Shown piece after piece: positions 24,479 to 35,219 of a DNA stretch of 64,000 nt. The stretch is from Micromonospora andamanensis (GTDB taxonomy: Bacteria > Actinomycetota > Actinomycetes > Mycobacteriales > Micromonosporaceae), in contig NZ_BOOZ01000002.1 in the NCBI RefSeq assembly GCF_016863495.1, forward strand, positions 62,001-126,000. The letters run 5' to 3'. The position numbers were made by a program, and so were the translations under genes. The first letter of the stretch is position 1; each line of letters starts with the position of its first letter. A model generated the notes under the pieces. That model was not told where the DNA came from, made no database searches, and worked only from the letters and a program-made list of their open reading frames with translations.

Positions 24479-24886
24479 GTGGGCGACCAGCTGGCTGACG
24501 CACTCCAGACGCTGGAGCGTGGGAAGAGCCGCACCTTCAAGAGTATTCCGCCGGAGCCCACGGGCACCGTCCGCCTGGACGTGACAGAGTCGGCCGGCAC
24601 CGTCGTGAAACAGTGGTTCGTCACCCTGGAGAGCGGAACTGCCCGGGTCCGCAGGCCAGATTCGGAAACGCCCCGGCCGGAGCCGGACGCCGTTCTGCGC
24701 ACCGACAAAGATACGTTCGACCGGCTGGTCAGGGGCGAGGAACGGTTCGTGCCGCTGTTCTTCCGCAACGCGCTTGTGGTCGAGGGGCACCTGGGGCTGG
24801 TGCACATGCTCGCCATGGTGCTGTTCGCCGGACCGCCCACCGGCCATCACCCACGGGATTTCGTTCATGAGGAAGCCGGCCCCTGA
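24479..24886 (+). CDS. SCP2 sterol-binding-domain protein
   Basis: 135 residues from GTG 24479. It matches a stand-alone SCP2 fold: FVTLESGTARVRRPD, DAVLRTDKDTFDRLVRGE and NALVVEGHLGLVHMLAMVLF. Such proteins bind a lipid or other hydrophobic ligand in the cytoplasm. Its stop overlaps the ATG of the next gene, so translation is coupled with the debranching-type enzyme. Confidence 0.8.
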   Translation: MGDQLADALQTLERGKSRTFKSIPPEPTGTVRLDVTESAGTVVKQWFVTLESGTARVRRPDSETPRPEPDAVLRTDKDTFDRLVRGEERFVPLFFRNALVVEGHLGLVHMLAMVLFAGPPTGHHPRDFVHEEAGP

Positions 24887-26967
24887 TGGTCAAGAAGACG
24901 CTCAGCATCCTTGACGGAAACACGTTCCTGGTCACGGATGTGCGTGGCGATGTCACCCCGTCCCCGAATTCACCGGCTGGCCTCTTCTCGTTCGACACCC
25001 GCTTCCTGTCGACCTGGGTGCTGCGCGTCAACGGGGAGCGACTCAGCCCGATGTCCCGCAGCGATCTGCAATTCTTCGAGACCCGGTTCTTCCTCGTCCC
25101 CGGGGAGCCCACGCACTACGTCAACGCCAAGCTCTCGGTCATCCGTAAGCAGACCATCGGCATCTGTCTCGTCGAACGGCTCGTAGTCCTCAACCACGAC
25201 ATCGAACCGGCGGACGTCTCCATCCGGATAGACGCGGACGCCGACTTCGCCGACATCTTCGAGGTCAAGGAGAACCAACCGAAGCGCGGTAGGCGATCGG
25301 TGTGTCAGGAGGACGGGCGCCTCTGTCTGCACTACGAGCGGGCGACGTTCTACCGGGACACCATCATCTCCAGTGACAGACCGGCCAAGGTGGACGACGG
25401 CGGCATGACCTTCGACATCCGTCTCGAACCGCACGGCCGCTGGGACGTCGAGCTCCAGGTGGAACCGATAATCAATCGGGGGGTCGGCGGTTCCGTTACC
25501 GTCTGGGAGGCGTACCGCAGGCGGAGCAGGCCACAGGTGCGCGAGGAGTTGGAGCGCTGGATCGCCCGCGCGCCACGACTCGCCAGCGACTACGAGCCGC
25601 TCACGGCGGCATACAAGCGCAGTTTGTACGACCTGGCCGCTATGCGTTACTCGTCGCTGACCGCGACCAGCCCGATCCCGACCGCCGGGCTGCCGTGGTT
25701 CATGACCCTCTTCGGCCGGGACAGCATCTTCATCAGCCTGCAGACGCTGCCGTTTGTGCCTGCGCTGACCCCGCCCGTGCTGGGCCTGTTGGGGACGCTG
25801 CAAGGCAGCACCTTCGACGATTTCCGCGAGGAGGAGCCGGGTAAGATCCTGCACGAGTTCCGGTACGGCGAGTCGGCGGCGTTCGAGGAGCAGCCGCACA
25901 CCCCCTACTACGGATCTGCCGACGCCACCCCGCTGTTCGTCATCCTGCTTGACGAGTACGAGCGGTGGAGCGGCGACGTGGAGGCCGTGCGGAGATTCGA
26001 ACCGCAAGCCCGTGCCGCGCTCAACTGGATCGACGAGTACGGCGACCTGCTTGGCACCGGCTACGTCTACTACCGGCGGCGCAACACCCGTAATGGCCTG
26101 GAAAACCAGTGCTGGAAGGACTCCCGGGACTCGATCTCCTACCGGGACGGCCGGCTGCCCGCCCTGCCCAGGGCAACCTGCGAGCTACAGGGATACGCCT
26201 ACGACGCCAAGATACGCGGGGCGCGGATGGCCCGCGACTTCTGGAACGACCCCGAGTACGCCGACCGCTTGGAGGGCGAGGCGGCGCAACTGCGGGAACA
26301 GTTCAACCGCGATTTCTGGATCGAGGAGGAAGGGTACTACGCGCTTGCGCTCGACCCGGAGGGCAAACGCGTTGACGCCCTCGCCTCCAACATGGGGCAC
26401 CTGCTCTGGAGCGGCATTGTCGAGCCGGACCGGGCACGCCGGGTGGCGGACCACCTCCTCGGGCCGAGCCTGTTCTCCGGTTGGGGCGTGCGTACCCTGT
26501 CCACCACCAACCTCCGATACAACCCCGTCGGCTACCACGTCGGTGCGGTCTGGCCGTTCGACAACTCGATCATCGCCTGGGGGCTGTGGCGCTACGGTTT
26601 CCGGGAGGAGGCCGCCCGGATCGCCGATGGCATGATCACTGCGTCGGGGTACTTCGACGGCCGGTTGCCCGAGGCATTCGCCGGCTACGAGCGGAGCCTG
26701 ACCGGCTACCCGGTCGAGTATCCGGCGGCGTGCAGCCCTCAAGGCTGGTCGGCGGGGGCGCCGCTGCTCCTACTTCGCACGATGCTGGGGCTCAGCCCGT
26801 ACCCGGACCATCTGGCCGTCGATCCGTACCTGCCGCCGTCGGTGGGCCGGATCGAACTGCTCGACATACCGGGGCGGTGGGGGCGCGCTGACGCGTTCGG
26901 CCGCCGCCGCCAACGCGACGGCGACCAGCAGGCGGGGCCGGTCGCCCGACTCACCCACGGCGAGTAG
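24886..26967 (+). CDS. Glycogen-debranching-like amylo-alpha-1,6-glucosidase
   Basis: 693 residues. An N-terminal beta domain of the GDE_N_bis type (SILDGNTFLVTDVRGDV, GLFSFDTRFLSTW) and an (alpha/alpha)6 barrel (LPWFMTLFGRDSIFISLQTLPF, ENQCWKDSRDSISYRDGRLPALPRATCELQGYAYDAK, NPVGYHVGAVWPFDNSIIAWGL, YPVEYPAACSPQGWSAGAPLLLLR). Family members are annotated as amylo-alpha-1,6-glucosidases or plant-glycan hydrolases; activity is unproven. No signal peptide, so cytoplasmic. It overlaps the SCP2 gene, an odd partnership. Confidence 0.85.
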   Translation: MVKKTLSILDGNTFLVTDVRGDVTPSPNSPAGLFSFDTRFLSTWVLRVNGERLSPMSRSDLQFFETRFFLVPGEPTHYVNAKLSVIRKQTIGICLVERLVVLNHDIEPADVSIRIDADADFADIFEVKENQPKRGRRSVCQEDGRLCLHYERATFYRDTIISSDRPAKVDDGGMTFDIRLEPHGRWDVELQVEPIINRGVGGSVTVWEAYRRRSRPQVREELERWIARAPRLASDYEPLTAAYKRSLYDLAAMRYSSLTATSPIPTAGLPWFMTLFGRDSIFISLQTLPFVPALTPPVLGLLGTLQGSTFDDFREEEPGKILHEFRYGESAAFEEQPHTPYYGSADATPLFVILLDEYERWSGDVEAVRRFEPQARAALNWIDEYGDLLGTGYVYYRRRNTRNGLENQCWKDSRDSISYRDGRLPALPRATCELQGYAYDAKIRGARMARDFWNDPEYADRLEGEAAQLREQFNRDFWIEEEGYYALALDPEGKRVDALASNMGHLLWSGIVEPDRARRVADHLLGPSLFSGWGVRTLSTTNLRYNPVGYHVGAVWPFDNSIIAWGLWRYGFREEAARIADGMITASGYFDGRLPEAFAGYERSLTGYPVEYPAACSPQGWSAGAPLLLLRTMLGLSPYPDHLAVDPYLPPSVGRIELLDIPGRWGRADAFGRRRQRDGDQQAGPVARLTHGE

Positions 26968-27088
26968 CTTCCGCACCCTCGTCCATCCTGGCGTACGGCA
27001 CGTCGACGGCCAGTTGGGTCAGGTCGGCGGCGGGGGCCGGCGGCGCAGCACGACGATCTGCGACTGCCGCCGGCCCCTCGCGCCGGGT

Positions 27089-28324
27089 TCAGCGGTTCGC
27101 CGGCGGGCTGCTCGGGGCAGGCGGGACGTGCTCGAACCGTACCCGGCTCAGCCAGCCCGGCAGGTCACTGAGCGCGTACAGCTCACCGTGCACGTCGGCG
27201 TCGATTGCCGTCGGCTGGATGGGGAAGTTGCCGATGATGGCGGACTCGTAGCCACCCCTGGGGTTCGGGCGTACGGCGAAGGCGGTGGTGGAGCAGTAGT
27301 CGCTCGCGACGTAGGTGCCCCATGCCTCCGGGGTGGCTGACCCTCGGTACACCACGCCGCCGGTCACCGAGCAGCTCTCGGTCATGTAGTGCTCGTACTC
27401 GAAGACCGGGTCGGTGTACTTCACGCCCGGCCGGCACTGCTCCGGGTCGAACACCGGGGTGCCCTCCCGGCAGGACCAGCCGAGGTTCGCCCCACCCTGC
27501 CAGGGGCGGATGTGGTTGATCTCCTCGACCAGGCCCTGGCCGACGTCACCGATCCAGAGTGAGTTGTCGACCTTGTCGACGGAGAATCGCCACGGGTTGC
27601 GCAGCCCGTAGAGCCAGATCTCCGGACGCGCGTCGCGCTTGCGGACGAAGGGGTTGTCGGCGGGTACGCAGTAGGGCTTCGCCCCGCAGCTGCGGTTGAC
27701 GTCGATCCGCACGATCTTGCCGAGCAGCGTGCCGAGGTCCTGACCGGCCTTGTACGGGTCGTTCGCGTGGCCGCCGTCGCCGAGGGACCAGTAGAGGTAG
27801 CCGTCGCGGCCGAACGCCACCTGTCCGCCGTTGTGGTTGTTGTACTCGGCGTGCTCCTGCGTGAGCAGCACCTGTAGCCGTTCAGGAGCGGTGATCGGCA
27901 GTCGAGCCAGGGTCAGCGCACCGTCCGGGAGGCTGGTGTAGGCCACGTAGAGCATCCCGGTGCGCGCGAAGTTCGGCGCGGGGGTGATGCCGAGCAGGCC
28001 GCGTTCGTTGCCCGAGGTGTCGACCCGGGCGGTCAGGTCGAGCACCGGGTCGGCCGCCAGGCCGGTGTCGGGGTGGTAGGAGCGGACGGTGCCGTTCTTC
28101 TCCGCGATGAGCATCCGGCCGTCCGGCAGCCCGGTGAGCGCGATCGGACGTTGCAGGCCGAAAGCCACCTGTTCGTACGCCACGGTCAGCTCGGTCAGCG
28201 GCACTCTGCTGGGACGGGCCGCGGCGGTGCCGGCCGCCGACGACTGTGGCAACAGGAGTGCGGACAGGACTAGAACGAGCGACCCGGCCAGCGTGGGGGC
28301 GGGGCGCCAACGCCGTCGCGACAT
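27089..28324 (-). CDS. Secreted PQQ-type sugar dehydrogenase (GSDH/sorbosone family)
   Basis: 411 residues from ATG 28324 with GAGGAG upstream. A signal peptide is followed by a six-bladed beta-propeller: LQRPIALTGLPDGRMLIAEKNGTVR, SGNERGLLGITPAPNF, YNNHNGGQVAFGRDGYLYWSLGDGGHANDP and LRNPWRFSVDK. It should oxidise a sugar outside the cell using PQQ. Its position beside xylan-degrading genes and the CebR-like operator upstream (28365-28378) suggest co-regulation with polysaccharide breakdown. Confidence 0.9.
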   Translation of the reverse strand: MSRRRWRPAPTLAGSLVLVLSALLLPQSSAAGTAAARPSRVPLTELTVAYEQVAFGLQRPIALTGLPDGRMLIAEKNGTVRSYHPDTGLAADPVLDLTARVDTSGNERGLLGITPAPNFARTGMLYVAYTSLPDGALTLARLPITAPERLQVLLTQEHAEYNNHNGGQVAFGRDGYLYWSLGDGGHANDPYKAGQDLGTLLGKIVRIDVNRSCGAKPYCVPADNPFVRKRDARPEIWLYGLRNPWRFSVDKVDNSLWIGDVGQGLVEEINHIRPWQGGANLGWSCREGTPVFDPEQCRPGVKYTDPVFEYEHYMTESCSVTGGVVYRGSATPEAWGTYVASDYCSTTAFAVRPNPRGGYESAIIGNFPIQPTAIDADVHGELYALSDLPGWLSRVRFEHVPPAPSSPPANR

Positions 28325-28364
28325 GTTCTCAGCTCCTCGAGCAGGTAGGGTGGGGTACGCGGTC

Positions 28365-28378
28365 TGGGAGCGCTTCCA
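28365..28378. promoter_or_regulatory. CebR/LacI-type operator upstream of the sugar dehydrogenase gene
   Basis: TGGGAGCGCTTCCA, one mismatch from the TGGGAGCGCTCCCA palindrome recognised by the LacI-family regulator CebR in Streptomyces. It lies about 40 bases before the ATG at 28324. Confidence 0.65.
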
Positions 28379-29053
28379 CCTTACATCAGCTCGCATCTAT
28401 GTCTAATCGAGCGGCCCGAGGTGAACTTCGAGCATCTGGTCGTGCTGGCCACCGAGACGCCGTGGCCGGCAGCCCTGGGCCTGGTGGGCTGGACGGGTGG
28501 GACCGACCCGGTGCCGTCGGTGCCGGCCGCTGATCGGCCGGCGAACGCGTCGGCGGCTCGGCGGGCGCCACGTCGCGGCCGAGTTGAGGTCGCGGGGGCG
28601 CAGCGGAGCCTGTTGCCGACGCGGAGCCCGGGTCTGGCGGTGCGGCCACGGGTTCGACGGGGCCGTCGGCGAAAGCGTGGAGGCCGGCGGCCAGCGGCCG
28701 GGCGACGTCCCACGCGACGACTCCCCGAGGGGGCTGCGGAGTGCTTCCGTGGCACCGTCCTGAGTGGTCGACACCTCCGCGATGTTCGCGTGCACATTGC
28801 GTGTGGAGGTCGGGGGCGCCGTAGGTGGGTGGGCCGCCATGGATCTCCCTGGCCGCGAGTGGTCGAGATCGACATCGCTCTGGGCGATCCGGGTAGGCGC
28901 GGCGTTGACCTTGGCAAACGTGGATTCTTTCAGGTCATTGGGCTGAACTTCTTGAGCGCTCCGTAACTTTGTGGCAATCTCACGTTCATCGATGCGTAGC
29001 GTTGTGTCGTCTCCTGTGGTCTGCCTCTAGGAGCACGTGAGTCGCCGGGCGAT

Positions 29054-30531
<1,478 letters not shown>

Positions 30532-30575
30532 GCTGACGAGCCCGGCAGTCGGCACCGCACAGAAGGAGAACGACA

Positions 30576-32018
30576 ATGGCCAGTTCCCGCTCACATCGTC
30601 ACCTGAGCCGGATACTCACAGGCGCCCTGGCCGCTCTCCTCGCGGTGCCGACCGCCGTGCTGGGTGGTGTCTCGCCCGCTGCCGCGGACACCACCCAGTT
30701 CCGGGGGGTCAACTGGGCCAGGTTGGGTGACAACTTCCACGGCGGGCCACTGGTCCTGCACGGCCTGAGCAGCTCCGACAGCTACGCGACGGTGGTGGCC
30801 AAGGCCAACGCGATCTACACCGGTTTCCAGAACAACCTGGGCGCCAACACGGTCCGGCTGCCGATCAACACCTACACCGTCGGTACGAACTGGTGGAACG
30901 CGTACACCGGCGCGATCGACGCGGCCACGGCTAAGGGCTTCAAGGTCGTCCTCTCCTACTGGGACGACGGCGTGGCCGCCAGCGGTGGCCGGATCGTCAA
31001 CACCACAGTCTTCAACACCATGTGGAACACGGTGGTCGCCAGGTACGGCGGCAACGACCTGGTGTACTTCGAGCCGATGAACGAGCCGGGCGGGCACAGC
31101 GCCGCGGACTGGGCAAACGTGGTCAGCAACTGGCTGACCGCCCGCCCGTCGATCCCACGCCACCGGGTCTTCGTCAGCGGTGCCGGCCTGAACACCGACA
31201 TCAAGTCGATGTGTGCCGACCGTCGGCTCGACGGGACGATCGTGTCGCTGCACCACTACACCTTCTTCAGCGGCGCGAAGACCTATGACCAGTGGGTGAC
31301 GTTTCTGCGGGACGCGATCGGCTCCTGCGCCGCCCGTACGGTGATGGACGAGTTCGGCGCTCCGATGGACACCGGGCTCAACTACCTCGACGCCACGAGC
31401 ACCGACAACTTCGTGCGCTACTTCCGCGCCACCGCCGACGTGCTGCGGGAACTGCGGATCGGCTCGGTCTACTGGCCGGGTCTGGGTGGCAAGGTCACCG
31501 CGGGTCAGGGCGACGACTGGTACGCCATGCAGAAACTGCACGGCACCGGCACCAACCTGACCCTCAGCACCCCGAACGCGAGCGGCCTCAACCGGCTCAG
31601 GCACGCCTGGGGACTCACCGACGGCGGCGTGCCGGACGAGGTCAGTCAGCTCCGCAACGTCGGCACCGGGCAGTGCCTGGACATCCCCGGCGCCACCACC
31701 GCAAACATCCAGGTCCAGGTGTACGCCTGCAACAACACCGCAGCCCAGCGGTGGACCGTGACGGCTGGTGGGCAGATCACCGCCCTCGCCGGACAGCGGT
31801 GCCTCGACGCGTACAACCGGGGGACCACGAACGGCACGGTCGTCGGCACGTACGCGTGCAACGGCGGCGACAACCAGCGCTGGACGGTTGGCGGCGATGG
31901 CACGATCCGCAGTGCGCAGTCCGGCCTCTGCCTGGACGTGAACACCAGCACGTCGAAGGTACAACTCTGGGCCTGCTGGGGCGGCGACAATCAGAAGTGG
32001 CAGGTGCAGAAAATCTGA
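30576..32018 (+). CDS. GH5-type glycoside hydrolase with CBM13
   Basis: 480 residues. AAGGAG precedes the ATG, and a signal peptide ends at SPAAAD. The catalytic domain has GVNWARLGDN, acid/base E170 in YFEPMNEPGG and nucleophile E259 in TVMDEFGAP, as in family GH5 (clan A). The last ~125 residues form a CBM13 with three QxW-type repeats. The substrate could be cellulose, xylan or mannan; the subfamily cannot be told here. It follows the xylanase by 44 bases, probably in one operon. Confidence 0.9.
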   Translation: MASSRSHRHLSRILTGALAALLAVPTAVLGGVSPAAADTTQFRGVNWARLGDNFHGGPLVLHGLSSSDSYATVVAKANAIYTGFQNNLGANTVRLPINTYTVGTNWWNAYTGAIDAATAKGFKVVLSYWDDGVAASGGRIVNTTVFNTMWNTVVARYGGNDLVYFEPMNEPGGHSAADWANVVSNWLTARPSIPRHRVFVSGAGLNTDIKSMCADRRLDGTIVSLHHYTFFSGAKTYDQWVTFLRDAIGSCAARTVMDEFGAPMDTGLNYLDATSTDNFVRYFRATADVLRELRIGSVYWPGLGGKVTAGQGDDWYAMQKLHGTGTNLTLSTPNASGLNRLRHAWGLTDGGVPDEVSQLRNVGTGQCLDIPGATTANIQVQVYACNNTAAQRWTVTAGGQITALAGQRCLDAYNRGTTNGTVVGTYACNGGDNQRWTVGGDGTIRSAQSGLCLDVNTSTSKVQLWACWGGDNQKWQVQKI

Positions 32019-32355
32019 CTCGGCGCGTACGGCACCGCATTCATCAATGCTTTTTCCGGTAGGCGAAACCGTCCTGCCGATCAGCGTCTCCGGCCCGTTC
32101 TCCATACTGCGGCCGAATTGTGTGTCACCGTGTCGTACCGCTGATTGAGCTGCGCATTCGCCACGGCGCGGAACCGTTTTCCCTGGTTGCGTCGAGCATG
32201 CTCGACGCCTACGCTACAGGCAGACTTTCCTCATTGTCGAAGAAAGTCTGCAACATGGCAGCGGAAGTTCCCTGTCGGCATTCAGAAGTGTCGTTACCCC
32301 GGCTCCCGTCAGTTAATCGACGGGTGGGTCCGTGCTGCCCGTGGAGGGAGCAGAG
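32019..32355. other. Intergenic region before the beta-helix protein
   Basis: About 340 bases with lower GC than its surroundings. No gene and no AGCGCT-type palindrome seen. It probably holds an independent promoter for the downstream gene. Confidence 0.4.
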
Positions 32356-35052
32356 ATGAAATCCTTTGTCCATGCCGGTAGGGGTTCGTTGGTGGCCCTG
32401 GCCGTGCTTGTCGCCGCCACGGTGCCGGCCGTGATCGCGGGCCAGACTCCGGCTCAGGCCGCGGTCCAGGAGGCGCTCTATGTCGCGCCCGGTGGAAACG
32501 ACGCGAACCCGGGCACGCTCGCGTCACCGTTCCGAACCCTGCAGCGAGCCCGGGACGTGGTCCGCACGAAGACCGCGACGATGACCGGGGACATCCAGGT
32601 CTACCTTCGCGGCGGAAGCTACCCGGTGAGCAGCACTATCGAGTTCGGAGCGAGCGACTCCGGCACCAACGGCCACCGGGTGATCTACGCCGCGTACCCC
32701 GACGAGGCGCCGGTGCTTGAGGCAGGCGTGCAGGTGACCGGCTGGACCCAGCACAGCGGCAACATCTGGAAGGCGCCGCTGGACCGGGCCAACAAGCTGC
32801 GGGCGCTCTACGTGAACGGTCAGCGGGCCTACATGGCGGCCAAGACGATCACCTCGGCGGGCTGCCACGGCACGTACAACATCACCGCAGGACAGGCTGA
32901 CTGGGCGTGGGAATCGGGCTCGCAGTGTGAGGGCGCGAGATACAACCCGGCCGATTTCCCGGCCATTCCCCGGAACCAGGACGACATCGAGATCGAAACG
33001 GCCACCACCTGGACCACGGCAATCGTGGGAGTGCGGCAGGTGACCACGAGTGGTGACGGTCAGAGCCGCATCGCCCTGTTCCAGCAGCCGGGGGCCGCCA
33101 TCGCCCAGGGTGCGTTCAACGGCAACGCCCAGATCAACGGCAGCCACAAGGTCATGAACGCCTACGAGTTCCTGGACACGCCTGGCGAGTTCTACTTCGA
33201 CAAGTCCAGCCGGACGCTCTACTACTACAAGGCCGGCGCCGACAACATGTCCACCGCGACGGTCTTCGCACCCAACAACGTGGCGACGGTGCTGCGGATC
33301 GCCGGCACCTCGACAAGCAACCACGCGCGCAACATCACATTCTCGGGCCTGACCGTGCGGCACTCCGACTGGAACCTGTTCAACGTCGCCGGCTCGGTGT
33401 ACAAGCAGGCCCAGCAGGGCAATCTCGGTGCGCAGGCGTACGCCCGGGGCAATTTCCACGTCTACTACTACCGCAACGTCGACGTCGCGCCCGGCATCAT
33501 CCACATGCAGAACGCCAGCGGAATCCGGTTGGAGCGGAACCGGATCGCGCACACCGGCGCCGACGGAATCAACATGATCAACGATGTGACGAACACGCAG
33601 TTGGTCGGCAACTACACGAACGACATCGCCGGTTCGGCGATAAGCGTGGGGCACCCGCAGCACGTCTACATCGGCGATCACACGTCGAGCAACCGCGAGA
33701 AGTACCCACCACAGGTGGAGGGACTTCCGAAGAACATCGAGATCAGGAACAACTACATCCACGACAGTTCGGTGCTGTTCAACGGGCACGGCGCGGTCGC
33801 GGCGTACTTCGCCGACACCCTCACGGTGCAGCACAACCGCATCGAGAAGGCGCCGTGGGCGGGCATCACGATGGGTTGGGGATGGTGGAACTTCGACGGA
33901 TCCTCAGGATCGATCGCCCCCAACCGGCCGACCACCACCGCGAAGAACAACACAATCAGTCACAACCACATCATCGACACGGTGCAGCGGCTCAGCGACA
34001 CGGCGCCCATCTACACGCTGGGCAGCCAGCCGGGCACCACGATCCACAACAACTATCTGCACGGTGTGCCGGCCGGCCACAAGTACGGACTCCACCCGGA
34101 CGAGGGCTCGGCGTTCATCACCTTCCGGGACAACGTCCTGAGCGTGGACAAGAACATCACCTGGATGATCAACTCCGACGACTTCGGCCGTAAGCACGAC
34201 CTGAGCATCACGTCCACGTACGGCCCGATCAACAAGGTCTCAAACAAGAACCTGCCCAACAGCACCATCCACGACATCCTCGTCTCCTCCGACTACGTCT
34301 GGCCGGCGGCGGCCTACGGGATCGCTGTCAACTCCGGGCTCCAGGACTCGTACCGGGACATCACCCAGCCGCGCAACCTGCCCATGCAGGACTACGTCCT
34401 ACCGGCCAGCACCTTCGTCGGCAGCGGCACGTCCTCGATCCCGATCCGCAGCGGCGGCGACCCGACCAGGTCGCTCTGGTTGGCCCCCTCCGGCACCACC
34501 ACGTTCGCCGCAGGCCCCACGATGACCCGGGCCGACGGCAACGCCACGTCCATCGCGGTGCCGACGTCGTCGGGTGACTACCGGCTCTACGTCGTCGACG
34601 CACAGGGCAACCGATCCGCCGAATCGAAGTCTCTGGTCAGGCGGCAGGGCACCGGCAACACGGGTGACGCACAGATCGTGGGCGGCCAGTCGGGCCGCTG
34701 CGTCGAGTCCCCCAACGCCGCCACCAGCAACGGCACCCAGATGCAGCTCTGGGACTGCTCCGGCGGCACCCACCAGCGGTGGACCTACACCGCCAGCAAG
34801 CAGTTCACCGTGTACGGCAACAAGTGCCTGGACGCCAACGGTGCCGGCACCACGAACGGCACCACTGTCATCATCTGGGACTGCCACGGCGGGCTCAACC
34901 AGCAGTGGAACATCAACGCCAACGGCACCATCACGAACGTCCAGTCCGGACTCTGCCTCGACGCCAACGGGGCTGCCACCGCCAACGGAACAAAGATCAT
35001 CCTTTGGTCCTGCAACGGCGGCGCGAACCAGCAGTGGAGTCGGCGCGCCTGA
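32356..35052 (+). CDS. Secreted right-handed parallel beta-helix protein with CBM13
   Basis: 898 residues from ATG 32356 (GGAGGGAG upstream). Signal peptide, then LYVAPGGNDANPGTLASPFRTLQRARDVVR, the hallmark start of secreted beta-helix carbohydrate-active proteins, and a long run of helix turns (NIEIRNNYIHDSSVLFNGHG, NNTISHNHIIDTVQRLS, TIHNNYLHG). The last ~130 residues form a CBM13 (GRCVESPNAAT, NKCLDANGAGT, GLCLDANGAAT). Related proteins fall in families such as GH120 or GH141; I cannot assign one. Probably acts on side chains of plant cell-wall polymers. Confidence 0.8.
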   Translation: MKSFVHAGRGSLVALAVLVAATVPAVIAGQTPAQAAVQEALYVAPGGNDANPGTLASPFRTLQRARDVVRTKTATMTGDIQVYLRGGSYPVSSTIEFGASDSGTNGHRVIYAAYPDEAPVLEAGVQVTGWTQHSGNIWKAPLDRANKLRALYVNGQRAYMAAKTITSAGCHGTYNITAGQADWAWESGSQCEGARYNPADFPAIPRNQDDIEIETATTWTTAIVGVRQVTTSGDGQSRIALFQQPGAAIAQGAFNGNAQINGSHKVMNAYEFLDTPGEFYFDKSSRTLYYYKAGADNMSTATVFAPNNVATVLRIAGTSTSNHARNITFSGLTVRHSDWNLFNVAGSVYKQAQQGNLGAQAYARGNFHVYYYRNVDVAPGIIHMQNASGIRLERNRIAHTGADGINMINDVTNTQLVGNYTNDIAGSAISVGHPQHVYIGDHTSSNREKYPPQVEGLPKNIEIRNNYIHDSSVLFNGHGAVAAYFADTLTVQHNRIEKAPWAGITMGWGWWNFDGSSGSIAPNRPTTTAKNNTISHNHIIDTVQRLSDTAPIYTLGSQPGTTIHNNYLHGVPAGHKYGLHPDEGSAFITFRDNVLSVDKNITWMINSDDFGRKHDLSITSTYGPINKVSNKNLPNSTIHDILVSSDYVWPAAAYGIAVNSGLQDSYRDITQPRNLPMQDYVLPASTFVGSGTSSIPIRSGGDPTRSLWLAPSGTTTFAAGPTMTRADGNATSIAVPTSSGDYRLYVVDAQGNRSAESKSLVRRQGTGNTGDAQIVGGQSGRCVESPNAATSNGTQMQLWDCSGGTHQRWTYTASKQFTVYGNKCLDANGAGTTNGTTVIIWDCHGGLNQQWNINANGTITNVQSGLCLDANGAATANGTKIILWSCNGGANQQWSRRA

Positions 35053-35058
35053 TGGACA

Positions 35059-35097
35059 GCCCCGGGACCAGGCACCGTGCCTGCCCGGTCCCGGGGC
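35059..35097. terminator. Terminator between convergent hydrolase operons
   Basis: GCCCCGGGACC (35059-35069) pairs perfectly with 35087-35097, and the loop holds a second hairpin (AGGCAC/GTGCCT). It follows the beta-helix gene closely. Confidence 0.7.
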
Positions 35098-35219
35098 GTG
35101 CCACCACTGTCCTCCGCTGGCGCCTGGTGCCAGTGTCGGCTGGTGGTGGTCAGGGCTGCTGGCCTACGCGGGAACCACGCCACCGCGTGGGCCAGCAGCG
35201 TCACCTGATGGACGCTGGA

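Noticed and set aside
28421..28966. Hypothetical gene between sugar dehydrogenase and xylanase
   Set aside because: Arg/Gly/Pro-rich composition in competing frames on both strands, no domain, and it would cover the regulatory region.
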